Assembly: GCF_035978755.1 (NCBI RefSeq)
Contig: NZ_CP108414.1
Span: forward strand, 124,001-188,000
Length of the DNA: 64,000 nt
Source: Streptomyces sp. NBC_01298
GTDB lineage: Bacteria; Actinomycetota; Actinomycetes; Streptomycetales; Streptomycetaceae
Direction of reading: 5' to 3'
Shown: one piece after another, positions 32,931-41,462 of the stretch
Layout of the letters: the number at the start of each line of letters is the position of its first letter
Numbering within the stretch: position 1 is the first letter of the stretch
The notes under the pieces: generated by a model
What the model saw: only the letters and a program-made list of their open reading frames with translations
Told to the model about the DNA's origin: nothing
The model's database searches: none
Translations under genes and position numbers: made by a program

Positions 32931-33849
32931 TCAGAAGGCTCGGAGGACGCTCTTGCCGTGGGTGGAGCCGTCGGTGAGCCGCTGTACGGCATGGGCCACG
33001 TCGGTCAGGGCGTACTCGGCGGTGACGTCCACGCGCACTTGCCCGTCGGCGACGAGGCCGAGCGCGCGGCGGGCGCTGTCGGCGAGTCGCTCCGGGTGGG
33101 TCTGGCTGAGGAGGTTGCTGTTGTAGGTCAGGAGGGATTTCCTTTGCATGAGGAGGTCGTTGGTGTTGGCCAGGACGGGTTCGTAGGTGCTGAGATTTCC
33201 GTAGGCCACCAGTCGGCCGTGCGCTGCGAGCCGCTCGAGGCCGGCTTGCCGGGCCGAGCCCCCGACCGGGTCAGGGATCACGTCGAACTTCCCTCTCCGA
33301 GCTCGGCCGGGAGGTCCTCGCGCAGCAGGACCTGGTCGTAGCCGAACTGGGCGGCGGATGCGGCCCTGGCGGTGCTGCCTGTCACTCCCACGACTCGGCC
33401 GGCGCCGGCGAGTCGGGCGAACTGGGCGGCCAGGGTGCCGGTGCTGACCGGGCCGGCGGCAGCGTGAACCAGCACGCTCTCGCCGGGGCGTACACGCGAG
33501 GCCGCGTTGATCAGGTCGTATGCGGCGCACCCCAGCCAAGGCCTGCGGCCGTCCGCAGCGGCAGGGCGCCGATTTCCAGGGCGAGCACGGCGGGTGCCAC
33601 GGTCACCTCGGCGTAGGCGCCCGCGGTGGTCAGCGCGGCCACGGGCTCACCGATGCGGCCCGGGTCGACGCCATCGCCGACCGCGATGATGTGCCCGGAT
33701 GCCTCGAAGCCGGGCACGATGGGACGCGGCACGGGGAAGTGGCCGTCCCGGACCATGGTGTCGCCCCACTGGATCCCGGCGTAGGCGACGTGGATCGCCA
33801 CCTGCCCGGGGCCCGGGCCCGGGACGACCCTCGCACGCGAGGGCGGCAT
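32931..33849 (-). pseudogene. quinone oxidoreductase-like zinc-independent MDR protein, truncated and frameshifted
   Basis: Three consecutive pieces in different frames make up most of an NADPH:quinone oxidoreductase. The N-terminal piece ends near 33530 (GPGQVAIHVAYAG, VPGFEASGHIIAVG). The nucleotide-binding middle is at about 33290-33530 (VLVHAAAGPVSTGTLAAQFARL). The C-terminal piece runs to 32931 (KFDVIPDPVGGSARQ, THGKSVLRAF). The first break is near 33530, where WGAP-HTT-stop replaces an expected WGAAYDLINAAS. The second is near 33285, inside GEGKFDV. Each is explained by one missing base. About 25 residues are also missing at the N-terminus, where the frame abuts the MarR remnant. Confidence 0.85.
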
Positions 33850-34162
33850 GTCCGGCGCCCAACTGGGCCGCGCCTGCGGGGTGACCCAGCAGAGCATGAG
33901 CAGCGTGCTCACCACCATGGAGACCAAGGGACTCGTCCGCCGCGAGACCTCACCGGTCCACGCCAAGGTGCAGATCGCCACCGTCACGGACGAGGACCGG
34001 GCCCTCCTGGACCGCGCCTACCAGGAGTTGATCATCCTTGAACGCGCACTCACCGATGCCTTCACACCCACCGAACACGCCGCACCGCGCGAACTCCTGG
34101 AGAGGGCCACCACCGTGCTCATCCAGCAAACCCGCCACACCACCGCCCCACCGCTCACCTGA
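33848..34162 (+). pseudogene. MarR-family regulator, 5'-truncated
   Basis: A 104-residue reading frame that begins inside the winged helix of a MarR-type repressor: GAQLGRACGVTQQSMSSVL is the recognition region, and ETSPVHAKVQIATVTDEDRALL is the wing and following helix. A complete family member has about 45 more residues in front. The first codon overlaps the start of the divergent oxidoreductase remnant, and there is no room for a promoter. The two genes seem to have lost their shared promoter region in one deletion. A functional short protein is unlikely. Confidence 0.8.
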
Positions 34163-34819
34163 GGCCTCACCACCATCCACGCACGCACGAGCCTGAACCC
34201 GCCTTGGACACCAAACGAGTTCCCCCCCTCCCTGCCCCGGCGGGCCTTCTGGGCAGCGCGGCGGACGGGTCGGCGACGGTGAGGCACAGGCACACCGCGA
34301 CCGCGGCCGGCTGCGGGGCCTCGGCGAGGGATTCAGACAACGGATCGCCGGGCTGACGCGTACAGACGGAGCCGGGCCACGGTCCGCTGCCTCCACCAGC
34401 GCCAGCAGCAGCGTCAGGACCACAGCCGCGCGGCCGCGTGCGGCACGCGGGGCCCGCTCCAACGCGCGCGCGGAGGCCCGCCACCCGGCCCACGCCTGCC
34501 CGGCCCGCCCGAGAAGACGGACCGCCTCCCGGATTCGAGTCCGCCCGCGCCCAGTCGTCCGCGCCCACGTGGATGGCGAAGCGTCCGCGGCCCCGCGGCA
34601 GGGGTGGGAGCCCAGCGGGCGGAGCTCAACTCGGTTGGCACGGCTGCGGCCCGCCGTTCTGAGCCTGGTGCGCCGGGAGGACCGGCTGCTCCCCGCCCTC
34701 ACCGGCCCCGGCAGCCGGCTCATCGGCCTGACCACGCACACGCTCGACGGGCGAAACGGCCCACCGAAAATACCGATGGGCCGTCACGAGTAGTCGAGGC
34801 TAAGGCTTCGCCACTGTCG
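34163..34819. other. 657-base stretch without a recognised gene, possibly degraded coding DNA
   Basis: No frame has a family motif. On the minus strand about 34370-34540 reads as a helical Arg/Ala/Leu-rich segment (VVLTLLLALVEAADRG). The reading then seems to continue in another frame toward 34250 (SLAEAPQPAAVAVCLCLTVADP). This may be the relic of a frameshifted gene, but I cannot name it. Confidence 0.4.
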
Positions 34820-35260
34820 CTACACGGCGGCGAAGGTGAAGGAGCCGTTGGCGCAGGCACTGATATACGGAACTCCCTGGGAGTTCTTGGTCATGGTGCA
34901 TTCCTGGAGCTGGATGTACCGCAGGCTGGATGCGAAGTTGTACTCGCCTATGTTCACGACCGCCTGGTTGCCATTCGCGTTCTTCACCTCCTCGTACCGA
35001 GTGCCGTTGTCCGCGTAGATGGCCACGATCTTGAGGGCCGCGCCCTTCCCATCGCTGGCGGTGTCCTTGAGCTCGCCGTTCAGGTGCCAGCGGCCGTCCG
35101 ACGTCTTCCAGAAGGTTCCGTGCGCCCAGGCGCCCGCGATGTCCCCGCTGGAGTGGGTCACGTCGTACGTCCCGCCCGCGGCCTGCGCGGGCCCGGCCAC
35201 AAGAGCCACAATGGCGGGTACGACGACGAGGCCGAGAGCGCACTTGATTCGGGTCTTCAT
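34820..35260 (-). CDS. secreted protein, unknown function
   Basis: A 146-residue secreted protein. Signal peptide residues 1-27 (MKTRIK n-region, hydrophobic core, cleavage after AQA) are followed by a mature beta-rich domain of about 120 residues with two cysteines (QECTM, SACANG) likely to pair. AAGGAT lies six bases upstream of the ATG at 35260. The pattern GTFWKTSDGRWHLNGELKDTASDGK is typical of small extracellular beta-sandwich proteins of Streptomyces, but I know of no assigned function. It is monocistronic. Confidence 0.78.
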   Translation of the reverse strand: MKTRIKCALGLVVVPAIVALVAGPAQAAGGTYDVTHSSGDIAGAWAHGTFWKTSDGRWHLNGELKDTASDGKGAALKIVAIYADNGTRYEEVKNANGNQAVVNIGEYNFASSLRYIQLQECTMTKNSQGVPYISACANGSFTFAAV

Positions 35261-35419
35261 CAGGATCCTTCGTTTCGGACAGAGATCGGCCTGGCTGGCC
35301 TGCCGGGAACGGTGGCAGACGGCAATCTCAGCGGTATAGGAAAAAACCGCAGTCCCAGCGGACTGGGCACCGGGCCGACCACCCCGCTCGCCGTGCCGCG
35401 CAGGCGCGTTCCACCGGGA

Positions 35420-36388
35420 CTACCCCCCGGCTCTTGGCAGCAGCGCGCTGGTCGGCTGGTTCGTGAGCCGGTCGAGGGGCCGCGGCTGGAGGGCATGGTG
35501 CGCGACCAGAACACCGGGGGCGCAGCCGACCATGGCTTTGAAGTCTCGGTTCAGATGGGCCTGATCGTAGAAGTCGCAGACGGCAGCGACGTGGACCGGG
35601 GGGTGACCCGCTGCCAGCAGACGTAGCGCCCACCGTAGACGAGCCATCCGGGCGACACGTCGTGGCGGCAGGCCGATCTGTTCACGGAATCGCCCTTCGA
35701 GGTGGCGTTGGCTCCAGCCGACGGAACGGGACACGCGGCTGATCGGCTCCGTCCCGGTTGTGCGGGTCAGATGCTGCCAGGCGTGCACAACCTGGGCCGC
35801 GGCCTCTCGGCCGCGTGTCCGGCGGTCCAGGAGGAAGGCGTCGACTAATGCGAAGGCATCGGACCAGTCCAGGGCGTGGGCGAGTTGTTCCTCGAGCAGG
35901 CCACCAGCCGGGCCGACGACATCGATCAGGGGCAGGATGCTCCCCTGGATCTCGTGCATGGCCAGGTCCAAGACCGTGAAAGCCAACCAGGGTTCGAGGA
36001 GGACTTCGATGCCCCTGATGCGGCCGCTGTGCTCTCCCAGCGCGGCCCGGGTCTCCAGGCCCGCCACCAGCGAGGCGTGCGGGGTCCAGGCCGGCTCGTC
36101 GCATTCCGAGCTGGGCATCCGCGAGATGTACAGCGGGTCGCCGAAATTGAAGATCATCGAAACCGCGCCGATGGGCATCTCGATGCGGCGCTGCGCGCGG
36201 TGCATGGCAAGTCGGTAGCCGCGGTAGCCCCGCACGCCTGCGCCTAGACGCGGATCGGCGCGCGCAGTGATCAGGGTCCACGCACCGTCGGCGGATATGC
36301 CAGCGGTGCGCCGGTAGCGGCGTCCGTCGTATCGGAAGGCACCGGTGCCAGTCGCCTCGGGATGATGCTGGTGTCGGAACTCGAGCAT
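35420..36388 (-). CDS. AraC-family transcriptional regulator
   Basis: A 322-residue regulator. The N-terminal 200 residues are a sensor domain of the kind found in AraC proteins with a cupin-like or DUF6597-type front (VSMIFNFGDPLYISRM). The C-terminal 100 residues hold two helix-turn-helix units: ISRVSRSVGWSQRHLEGRFR and VHVAAVCDFYDQAHLNRDFK. The start at 36388 (MLEFRHQ) is favoured because AAGGAG precedes it by about seven bases; an upstream in-frame start at 36424 would add 12 residues. No obvious target operon lies beside it. Confidence 0.85.
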   Translation of the reverse strand: MLEFRHQHHPEATGTGAFRYDGRRYRRTAGISADGAWTLITARADPRLGAGVRGYRGYRLAMHRAQRRIEMPIGAVSMIFNFGDPLYISRMPSSECDEPAWTPHASLVAGLETRAALGEHSGRIRGIEVLLEPWLAFTVLDLAMHEIQGSILPLIDVVGPAGGLLEEQLAHALDWSDAFALVDAFLLDRRTRGREAAAQVVHAWQHLTRTTGTEPISRVSRSVGWSQRHLEGRFREQIGLPPRRVARMARLRWALRLLAAGHPPVHVAAVCDFYDQAHLNRDFKAMVGCAPGVLVAHHALQPRPLDRLTNQPTSALLPRAGG

Positions 36389-36732
36389 GATGCGCTCCTT
36401 CGCCGGGCTTGGACCTGCATCCAACCAGTTGGGTCAGGGCTGAACTTGGCAAGCCGTTTATCCACCGTTGTCGAACTGGGCTCGCACTTGTTCGGAGTTT
36501 CCCCAGTTCACCGCATGTGCGAGAGGTGGGCCCCCGATCCTGTGCTCAGGGCTGACGCAGCACGGAGGCCGGGATCGTGAGGCGGGCCACCCGCCACGGC
36601 TCCACCCGCCCGCCGGCTCGAAGAACCGGCGGCCAGGCCCCCGCTGCGATGTCGGGTATTCCCTCGCCACCGGCGAGTCCTACACCCGACCCGCACACCA
36701 CAAGAAAGGGATGAAGCCCCGTCGGACGATCG

Positions 36733-37007
36733 ATGACGGCCGTGATCGCGGCACCGGCCGAACGTCACTCTGTGCGTGAGGCACTGCGCTCCGATCTGCC
36801 CGCCGCCCACATGGGGCTGGGCGTGACCGTCATCGTCTTGATCGTGGTCGCCAGCTTCTCTGACCCCGATGGACCTTGATCGTTTCCGGTGCATTCACGG
36901 CCTGGTTCTTTCTTGCAGTGGCACTGATTCACATCGGCAGCGGCCGCGGCCGGGATGCCGTTCGACGGGCCTCCATCGCCACGTTCGGCTGGGGCAACTG
37001 GATCTGA
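36733..37007 (+). pseudogene. small two-helix membrane protein, frameshifted
   Basis: Frame 1 from ATG 36733 gives an N-terminal part with a first membrane helix (MGLGVTVIVLIVVASF), then stops at 36877 after 48 residues. Reading on in the next frame from about 36873 gives a second helix (LIVSGAFTAWFFLAVALIHIG) and a natural-looking end (IATFGWGNWI) at 37007. Together they form a plausible protein of about 90 residues. A single-base change near 36870 separates the halves. Confidence 0.65.
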
Positions 37008-37648
37008 AGGACTTTCGTCGCCTGCCCCTCCAATCGAAGCCGGAAGTCGTGCCCGATCTCGGGCGGGCCGACGAGGCCGAGTGGATCTCCTATGACGGGG
37101 AGATCCAGGAAGCGGTCCTTTGGTTCGGCTTGCTCGGACGGCGGACATCCTTGCCCACCCCGGTGCGCAAAGCCACCCTGCTGCCCTGCGGTGCTTCGCT
37201 CGCCGGACGCGGCCTGCCGGAGCCGGCCGTGAGACCGGTCGGCCGCTACCTCTACGAACCTGACGCCGCCGTCGTCTATGCGCGTCTGGTTGCCGAGGTA
37301 GCCCAGGACGTCACTGGTGGTCTCGTCGATGAAGGCGGTGCGCTCATCACCGCCACCGAGCTGCACCACACCCCTTTCGCGACCGCGTACGAGATAACGA
37401 AGATGCTGCCGTTCAACAGAGCGGCTTTCAGGGCAACACTGCGCGAGCGCGCGGTCGGCCGGGTGGTGGTGGCAGCGCGGGGCTTGGGGACCGAGCCGGA
37501 CGAGTTCCAGCACGAACTCGCCCCACAGAACCCCGACGCGGCAACGGTGTTCATCACCGGCACCGCAGACCGCCCCACGGTGCTGATCGTCAGTCCCATC
37601 CCGGACACGCGGGAACCGCAGCCCAAGCCGGCGCGTACCGGGGGCTAA
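36998..37648 (+). pseudogene. C-terminal remnant of a THUMP-like-domain SAM methyltransferase
   Basis: This frame matches the C-terminal part of actinobacterial class I methyltransferases that carry a THUMP-like domain: AEWISYDGEIQEAVLWFG, VGRYLYEPDAAVVYARLV, TPFATAYEI and RPTVLIV. A complete enzyme would have some 200 more residues containing the SAM-binding Rossmann fold. That part is absent, and the frame upstream encodes the unrelated membrane-protein relic. The gene was probably cut by the same rearrangement. The tail is open for about 215 residues and could still be expressed, but catalytic activity is not expected. Confidence 0.7.
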
Positions 37649-37689
37649 AGCACCAGACGCTTCATGGCGGGAAGAAGTGCCCTTTCAGG

Positions 37690-38133
37690 TCAATCCAGGC
37701 GATGTGCTGCCGGCAGCCATTCGACTTCGTCGTCGCCGCTTCGGAGATCTCCCCTGAACGTCAGCGCCTCACGACCGATGCCCAGCGCATCGAGCAGGAT
37801 GTCGATGGCTGCTTCGTCGTCGTCCGTTTCGTTGATGACGGACACGATGGTGTCCGTCATCGGGCTGTACTCCATGCGGTGGAGCGCAAAGTGCACGCCA
37901 CGGATCTGGATCATCGCGACATCGACGGGGCTCAGTTCCTCCCAGCCCCGCTCGGTTGTCAGCTTCAACCGGCCCGCCACGGAGTCCAGCGACGGTGCAA
38001 GGCCTGCCACTACACGGAATAGACCCGAGACGTACCACCACATGCTTGTCTGCCACGCAGGGTTCGGATTCGCACGCGCCGAGACCGGTGCATCCAGCCA
38101 GCCGGCTTCCGGGCCAGGCACGTCAAGATTCAT
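37690..38133 (-). CDS. hypothetical protein
   Basis: A 147-residue soluble acidic protein with no recognised domain. ATG at 38133 has GGAGG four bases upstream. The N-terminal half is Trp/Pro-rich (MWWYVSGLFRVVAG), and the centre holds MTDTIVSVINETDDDEAAIDILLDALG. Size and acidity are compatible with an immunity-type protein, but no toxin gene is adjacent, so this is only a thought. Upstream lies an ordinary intergenic region. Confidence 0.6.
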   Translation of the reverse strand: MNLDVPGPEAGWLDAPVSARANPNPAWQTSMWWYVSGLFRVVAGLAPSLDSVAGRLKLTTERGWEELSPVDVAMIQIRGVHFALHRMEYSPMTDTIVSVINETDDDEAAIDILLDALGIGREALTFRGDLRSGDDEVEWLPAAHRLD

Positions 38134-38458
38134 GACCCTCCACCCCCGCTTTTGTCCGCACCCTACTCGGCTCGTGTGGCCGAGCCCGCCGGGGCCCCAC
38201 TGCAAGCCACAGCCGGCCGGCGACTCGCCCACACCGGATCATGACCGGGCCCGCCCGACACCGGCCGCCTGACCGACTCCCGTCCGTCCGCGTCATCCTG
38301 CCCGACAGCGAGGTAGCCGGTCGGCTCGTACACCGCCGGTGGGAGACCGCGTGCTGGCACGAGAGCCCCCACCAGGAATCACCATGTGTGTTTACGTAAC
38401 CGCATTCCGGTAACACTAGGTAGCTACAAGCAGTCAGAACCCGACGGAAGGCAGGAAC

Positions 38459-38650
38459 ATGCCCCTCGTTACCGTGCTCATCCTCGTCGCGGTCCCCGCC
38501 CTCATCGCCATGTTGGCCGCGGCCCCCAGCGCCCCCGCCCGGCGCAACCCCTTCCCTGGTCGGCGCAGCCGGGCCACCCACCGCCGCACCACCGCCGCCC
38601 GGCCGACCGGACTTCCCCACCAGCGGAGCGCCCACCACCACGCACGCTGA
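38459..38650 (+). CDS. small membrane-anchored basic peptide
   Basis: A 63-residue open frame with an N-terminal hydrophobic helix (residues 1-22) and a very basic Arg/Pro/His-rich tail. GGAAGGCAGGA precedes the ATG at 38459, a good ribosome binding site. No family is recognised. The composition of the tail could also come from GC-rich non-coding DNA, so it is only moderately supported. Confidence 0.45.
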   Translation: MPLVTVLILVAVPALIAMLAAAPSAPARRNPFPGRRSRATHRRTTAARPTGLPHQRSAHHHAR

Positions 38651-38777
38651 CACGGCGCCGTCTTCCCCGGCTACACGTCCGCCGGGGCCGGCCGCCCAGG
38701 GCACGATGGGGGTCGGAATGGGAACCCGTAGCGTACCCGCGGCCGAGGGTCTGGCCTAGCGTGGCGCCCGGCTCATG

Positions 38778-39542
38778 TCACCTCAGGAGCTGTGCGTCGC
38801 GCTCCCGCTCCGACGGCGGCCCCGGTGTCAGGTGGTAGACGGCGAAGGCCCGGTCGATGACGGGCATGGCGACGTTGCGTACCCGCACTCCTGCGGCGGT
38901 CATGCCGTGTTCCGTGCCGAGGTGGGCGTGTCCGTGGACCGCGAGGTCGGCTCCGGCCGCGTCCATCGCCTCGGCCAGGAGGTAGCTGCCGAGGAAGGGG
39001 TGGATCTCGACGGGCTCGCCCGCCAGTGTGTCCGGCACCGGTGAGTAATGCGTCAGGGCGATCCGCAGGTCGCAGCCCCGGTCCGAGAGGTCGCGCAGGG
39101 ACTGTTCGAGGCCCTGCGCGCAGCGCTGGGTGAGGCGGATGAACGCCTTCATCTCCGGCTCGCCGAAATCGCTGCCGCTGCGCCCCGCGAATCCTCCGCA
39201 GAAGCCCTTGGTGCCCGCGACGCCTACCCGTCGGCCCCGGACGTCGAGGACCACTCCGCTGCCCTCCAGGACGTGTACGCCGCACGAGGTGAGTTCCCGG
39301 GCCACGGCGTCCTGCTGGTCGCTCTGGTAGTCGTGGTTGCCTAGGACCGCCACCACCGGCACGGGCAGGTCCCCGACCTCGCCGGCCACCACCCGTGCCT
39401 CCTCCGCCGTCCCGTGCCGGGTGAGGTCACCGGCGAGCAGCAGCAGGTCGGCGCAGTCCCCGAGAGTTTCGAAGGCCGGCCGCAGGGTTCCCCGGCTGTC
39501 GGGTCCGAGGTGGATGTCCCCGACGGCGGCGACGCGGATCAC
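38778..39542 (-). CDS. calcineurin-like metallophosphoesterase
   Basis: A 254-residue metallophosphoesterase with all metal-ligand motifs in order: VGDIHLG near residue 10, LAGDLTRHG near 40, VLGNHDYQ near 70, ALTHYSPVP near 165 and VHGHAHLG near 205. It should hydrolyse phosphomono- or diesters using two metal ions; the substrate is unknown. The GTG at 39542 follows GGAGGA and overlaps the stop of the BON gene (GTGA). It is the last gene of a three-gene operon with a nucleotidyltransferase and a BON-domain protein, so a nucleotide-linked substrate is conceivable. Confidence 0.9.
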   Translation of the reverse strand: MIRVAAVGDIHLGPDSRGTLRPAFETLGDCADLLLLAGDLTRHGTAEEARVVAGEVGDLPVPVVAVLGNHDYQSDQQDAVARELTSCGVHVLEGSGVVLDVRGRRVGVAGTKGFCGGFAGRSGSDFGEPEMKAFIRLTQRCAQGLEQSLRDLSDRGCDLRIALTHYSPVPDTLAGEPVEIHPFLGSYLLAEAMDAAGADLAVHGHAHLGTEHGMTAAGVRVRNVAMPVIDRAFAVYHLTPGPPSERERDAQLLR

Positions 39543-39793
39543 GGGAGTTCCTCCGGACGGGGGGACAGATGCGGACGGTTCACCGTCAGGTCCGCCCGCC
39601 AGGGGACGTCGTCGAACTCCTCGGCCGCCGCGCGCAGGACGGCCTCGCGGCAGGCGTCGCTGCAGACGCTCCCCCTCAGGACGGCGTGCGCACCGTGCAC
39701 GTCGATCTGAAGCCCGAGTTCGGCGATGTCCTCCCGGGCCAGGCGGGCACGCAGGTGCTCGATGCGGTACTCGATGAACTCTCCCGTGCTCAT
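39539..39793 (-). CDS. BON-domain protein
   Basis: An 84-residue protein that is mostly one BON domain: a helix (EYRIEHLRARLARED), then strands around LGLQIDVHGAHAVLRGSV, a second helix (CREAVLRAAAEEF) and a last strand. BON domains bind membranes or ligands, but this protein has no signal peptide and should be cytoplasmic. ATG at 39793 overlaps the nucleotidyltransferase stop as ATGA, and its own stop overlaps the phosphoesterase start. The three are tightly coupled. Confidence 0.8.
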   Translation of the reverse strand: MSTGEFIEYRIEHLRARLAREDIAELGLQIDVHGAHAVLRGSVCSDACREAVLRAAAEEFDDVPWRADLTVNRPHLSPRPEELP

Positions 39794-40449
39794 GGCGTCT
39801 CCCCTCCACGGTCCGTCCCGTCGATGATCTTGAGGCGTTCCAGGGCGTACAGGAAGGCGTCCGCCAGGGGATCCGCGCGGTGGTCACGGTCGAGGCGGGG
39901 CCAGTCGATCTGCTCGCGCAGCATGCGGGCCATGGGCAGGAGGTCGCCGAAGTCGCAGTAGTGCTCGCAGAGCGCGGCGAGTCTGCTGTCCATGAGGTCC
40001 GTGGGAGCCAGGACCGGCATCCATACCGAGTCGACCACCCTTGCCTCGGCCCGCTCCAGGAGCTCACCGCTGACGGGGCGGCGGGCCAGCTCGAAGATCA
40101 GGTCGATCTCCTCACCTCCGGAACGGCCCTTCACCAGCCAGTCCTCGGGGGCACGCCGCATCGCGATCCCTCCGGCCGCCAGTGCCTCGATCGCCGCGTC
40201 GGCGTCCTCGGGACGCACGCAGAAATCGGTGTCGTGCTGGAAGTTCGCCGGCAGCCCGTGGGCGAAGGCGGCCACACTGCCGGCCAGGGCGAACGGCAGA
40301 CCCGATGCCTTGAGGAGTGCGGCCACCCGTTTGGTGGTCTGCAGGATCGCCTGGGTGTGGTCCTGCGGCAGGCTCCCGTCCGGGGCGGCCCCTCCGAGCA
40401 CCTCCCGCGGGGGCCCGAGGTCCAGGGGCAGAGCCGCGTCGGTATCCAC
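39790..40449 (-). CDS. nucleotidyltransferase-fold protein
   Basis: A 219-residue protein with the nucleotidyltransferase signature: AGSVAAFAHGL is the GS motif near residue 55, HDTDFCV is the DxD pair about 15 residues later, and EEIDLIFEL gives a possible third carboxylate. GTG at 40449 is chosen because AAGGAG lies seven bases upstream; the ATG at 40479 lacks such a site. It opens the operon with the BON and phosphoesterase genes. Members of this fold modify proteins, RNA or small molecules with nucleotides, and the target here is unknown. A toxin-antitoxin or stress-signalling role would be speculation. Confidence 0.8.
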   Translation of the reverse strand: MDTDAALPLDLGPPREVLGGAAPDGSLPQDHTQAILQTTKRVAALLKASGLPFALAGSVAAFAHGLPANFQHDTDFCVRPEDADAAIEALAAGGIAMRRAPEDWLVKGRSGGEEIDLIFELARRPVSGELLERAEARVVDSVWMPVLAPTDLMDSRLAALCEHYCDFGDLLPMARMLREQIDWPRLDRDHRADPLADAFLYALERLKIIDGTDRGGETP

Positions 40450-40770
40450 AAACCGCTCCTTCCAACGAAGGGAGATCACTGGTCCGCACGCCAGGCGTCT
40501 GACCCGTTTGCTCCCGTCAAAACGCCCGATGTCCTCCCCCCTCGATCAGCCCGCCCCTGGGGTGTGCGGCACGTAGAGCCCAGGGGCGTGCGGCAAGGAG
40601 CACCTCTGGAGCAAGAGCACCGACGTGCGCGGGCACCGGTTCCCGCCCCTGCCGTACGACTGTTCCTGCCAGGCCTGGACCCTGCGCGCGCAGGCCCACC
40701 CCGACACCAGCAGAAGGCCGCTGTGCGGCTGCGGACCGGGGGCGGGTCCCTGGTGGCCCGATCGCTGCCG

Positions 40771-41412
40771 CGACGGCGCGAGCACGTCACGGACGACCTC
40801 GGCGGCCGCGGCTTGGCCCGCACCCGCGTCCTGGCCCGTCTGACCCGGCTGCTGGACCTGGGATCCCTGCGGATCGGGGGCGAGCGCTACGCCCGGGACA
40901 ACGGGAGCCACGGGCTCACCACCCTGCTGCGCGAACACGCCTCCTGCCGGAGCGGCGAGATCCGGCTCGCCTTCCCCGCCAAGTCCGGCAGGACCGTGCC
41001 CCGTACGCTCATCGACGAGCAAGCCCCTGCCGTGGTCAGCGCACTGCTCAGGCGCAAGGACCCGGGGACGCCGCTCGTCTCCGTCACGGCGAAGGACTTC
41101 AGGACCTGGTACGCCAACGTCCTGGCCGCGGTCGCCTGGCCGTTTCCCAGAACACCACCGACACCTCCCCCGCCCGGCGTTCCAAGGTCGTGGCCCGCGC
41201 CGTGCGCGAGGTCCGCGAGTGCCTCGGGAACACGCCGGCCGTGCGCCGTGCCCTCCTACATCGACCCCCGGGTCATCGAGCTCAACGAGGGCGGCGACAC
41301 CATCGCTCCCGCCTTGGGCCGGCTGGGCGAGGACGGCCTGTTCGGGTGGCCGTCCGCGCACGGCGGGGTCGAGCGCGCCGTCCTGGAGCTCCTGCGCCCG
41401 GGCCGCTCCTGA
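40771..41412 (+). pseudogene. DNA topoisomerase IB remnant with frameshifts
   Basis: The reading from about 40780 matches the catalytic region of bacterial eukaryote-type topoisomerase IB: RVLARLTRLLDLGSLRIGGE, ENGS-like GLTTLLREH, and KDFRTWYANVLAAVA. The frame then breaks near 41138. The expected VSQNTTDTSPARRSKVVARA lies in the next frame, and the sequence returns near 41250 with YIDPRVIELNEGGDTI, which contains the usual tyrosine region, and ends at 41412. The N-terminal third of a normal enzyme is missing. Relaxation activity is not expected. Confidence 0.78.
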
Positions 41413-41462
41413 CGGATGCTGCCCGGACGTGTCCGTCCGGCGGCAGCGGGTAGCCGCGCACC

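Noticed and set aside
33848..34162. Functional small MarR regulator
   Set aside because: The frame begins inside the winged helix, there is no dimerisation helix before it and no promoter space, so it is listed as a relic.
40450..40770. Cys-rich short frame (PYDCSCQAWTLRAQ, PLCGCGPG) as a zinc-binding protein
   Set aside because: No start with a ribosome binding site and no known family; probably part of the decayed topoisomerase surroundings.
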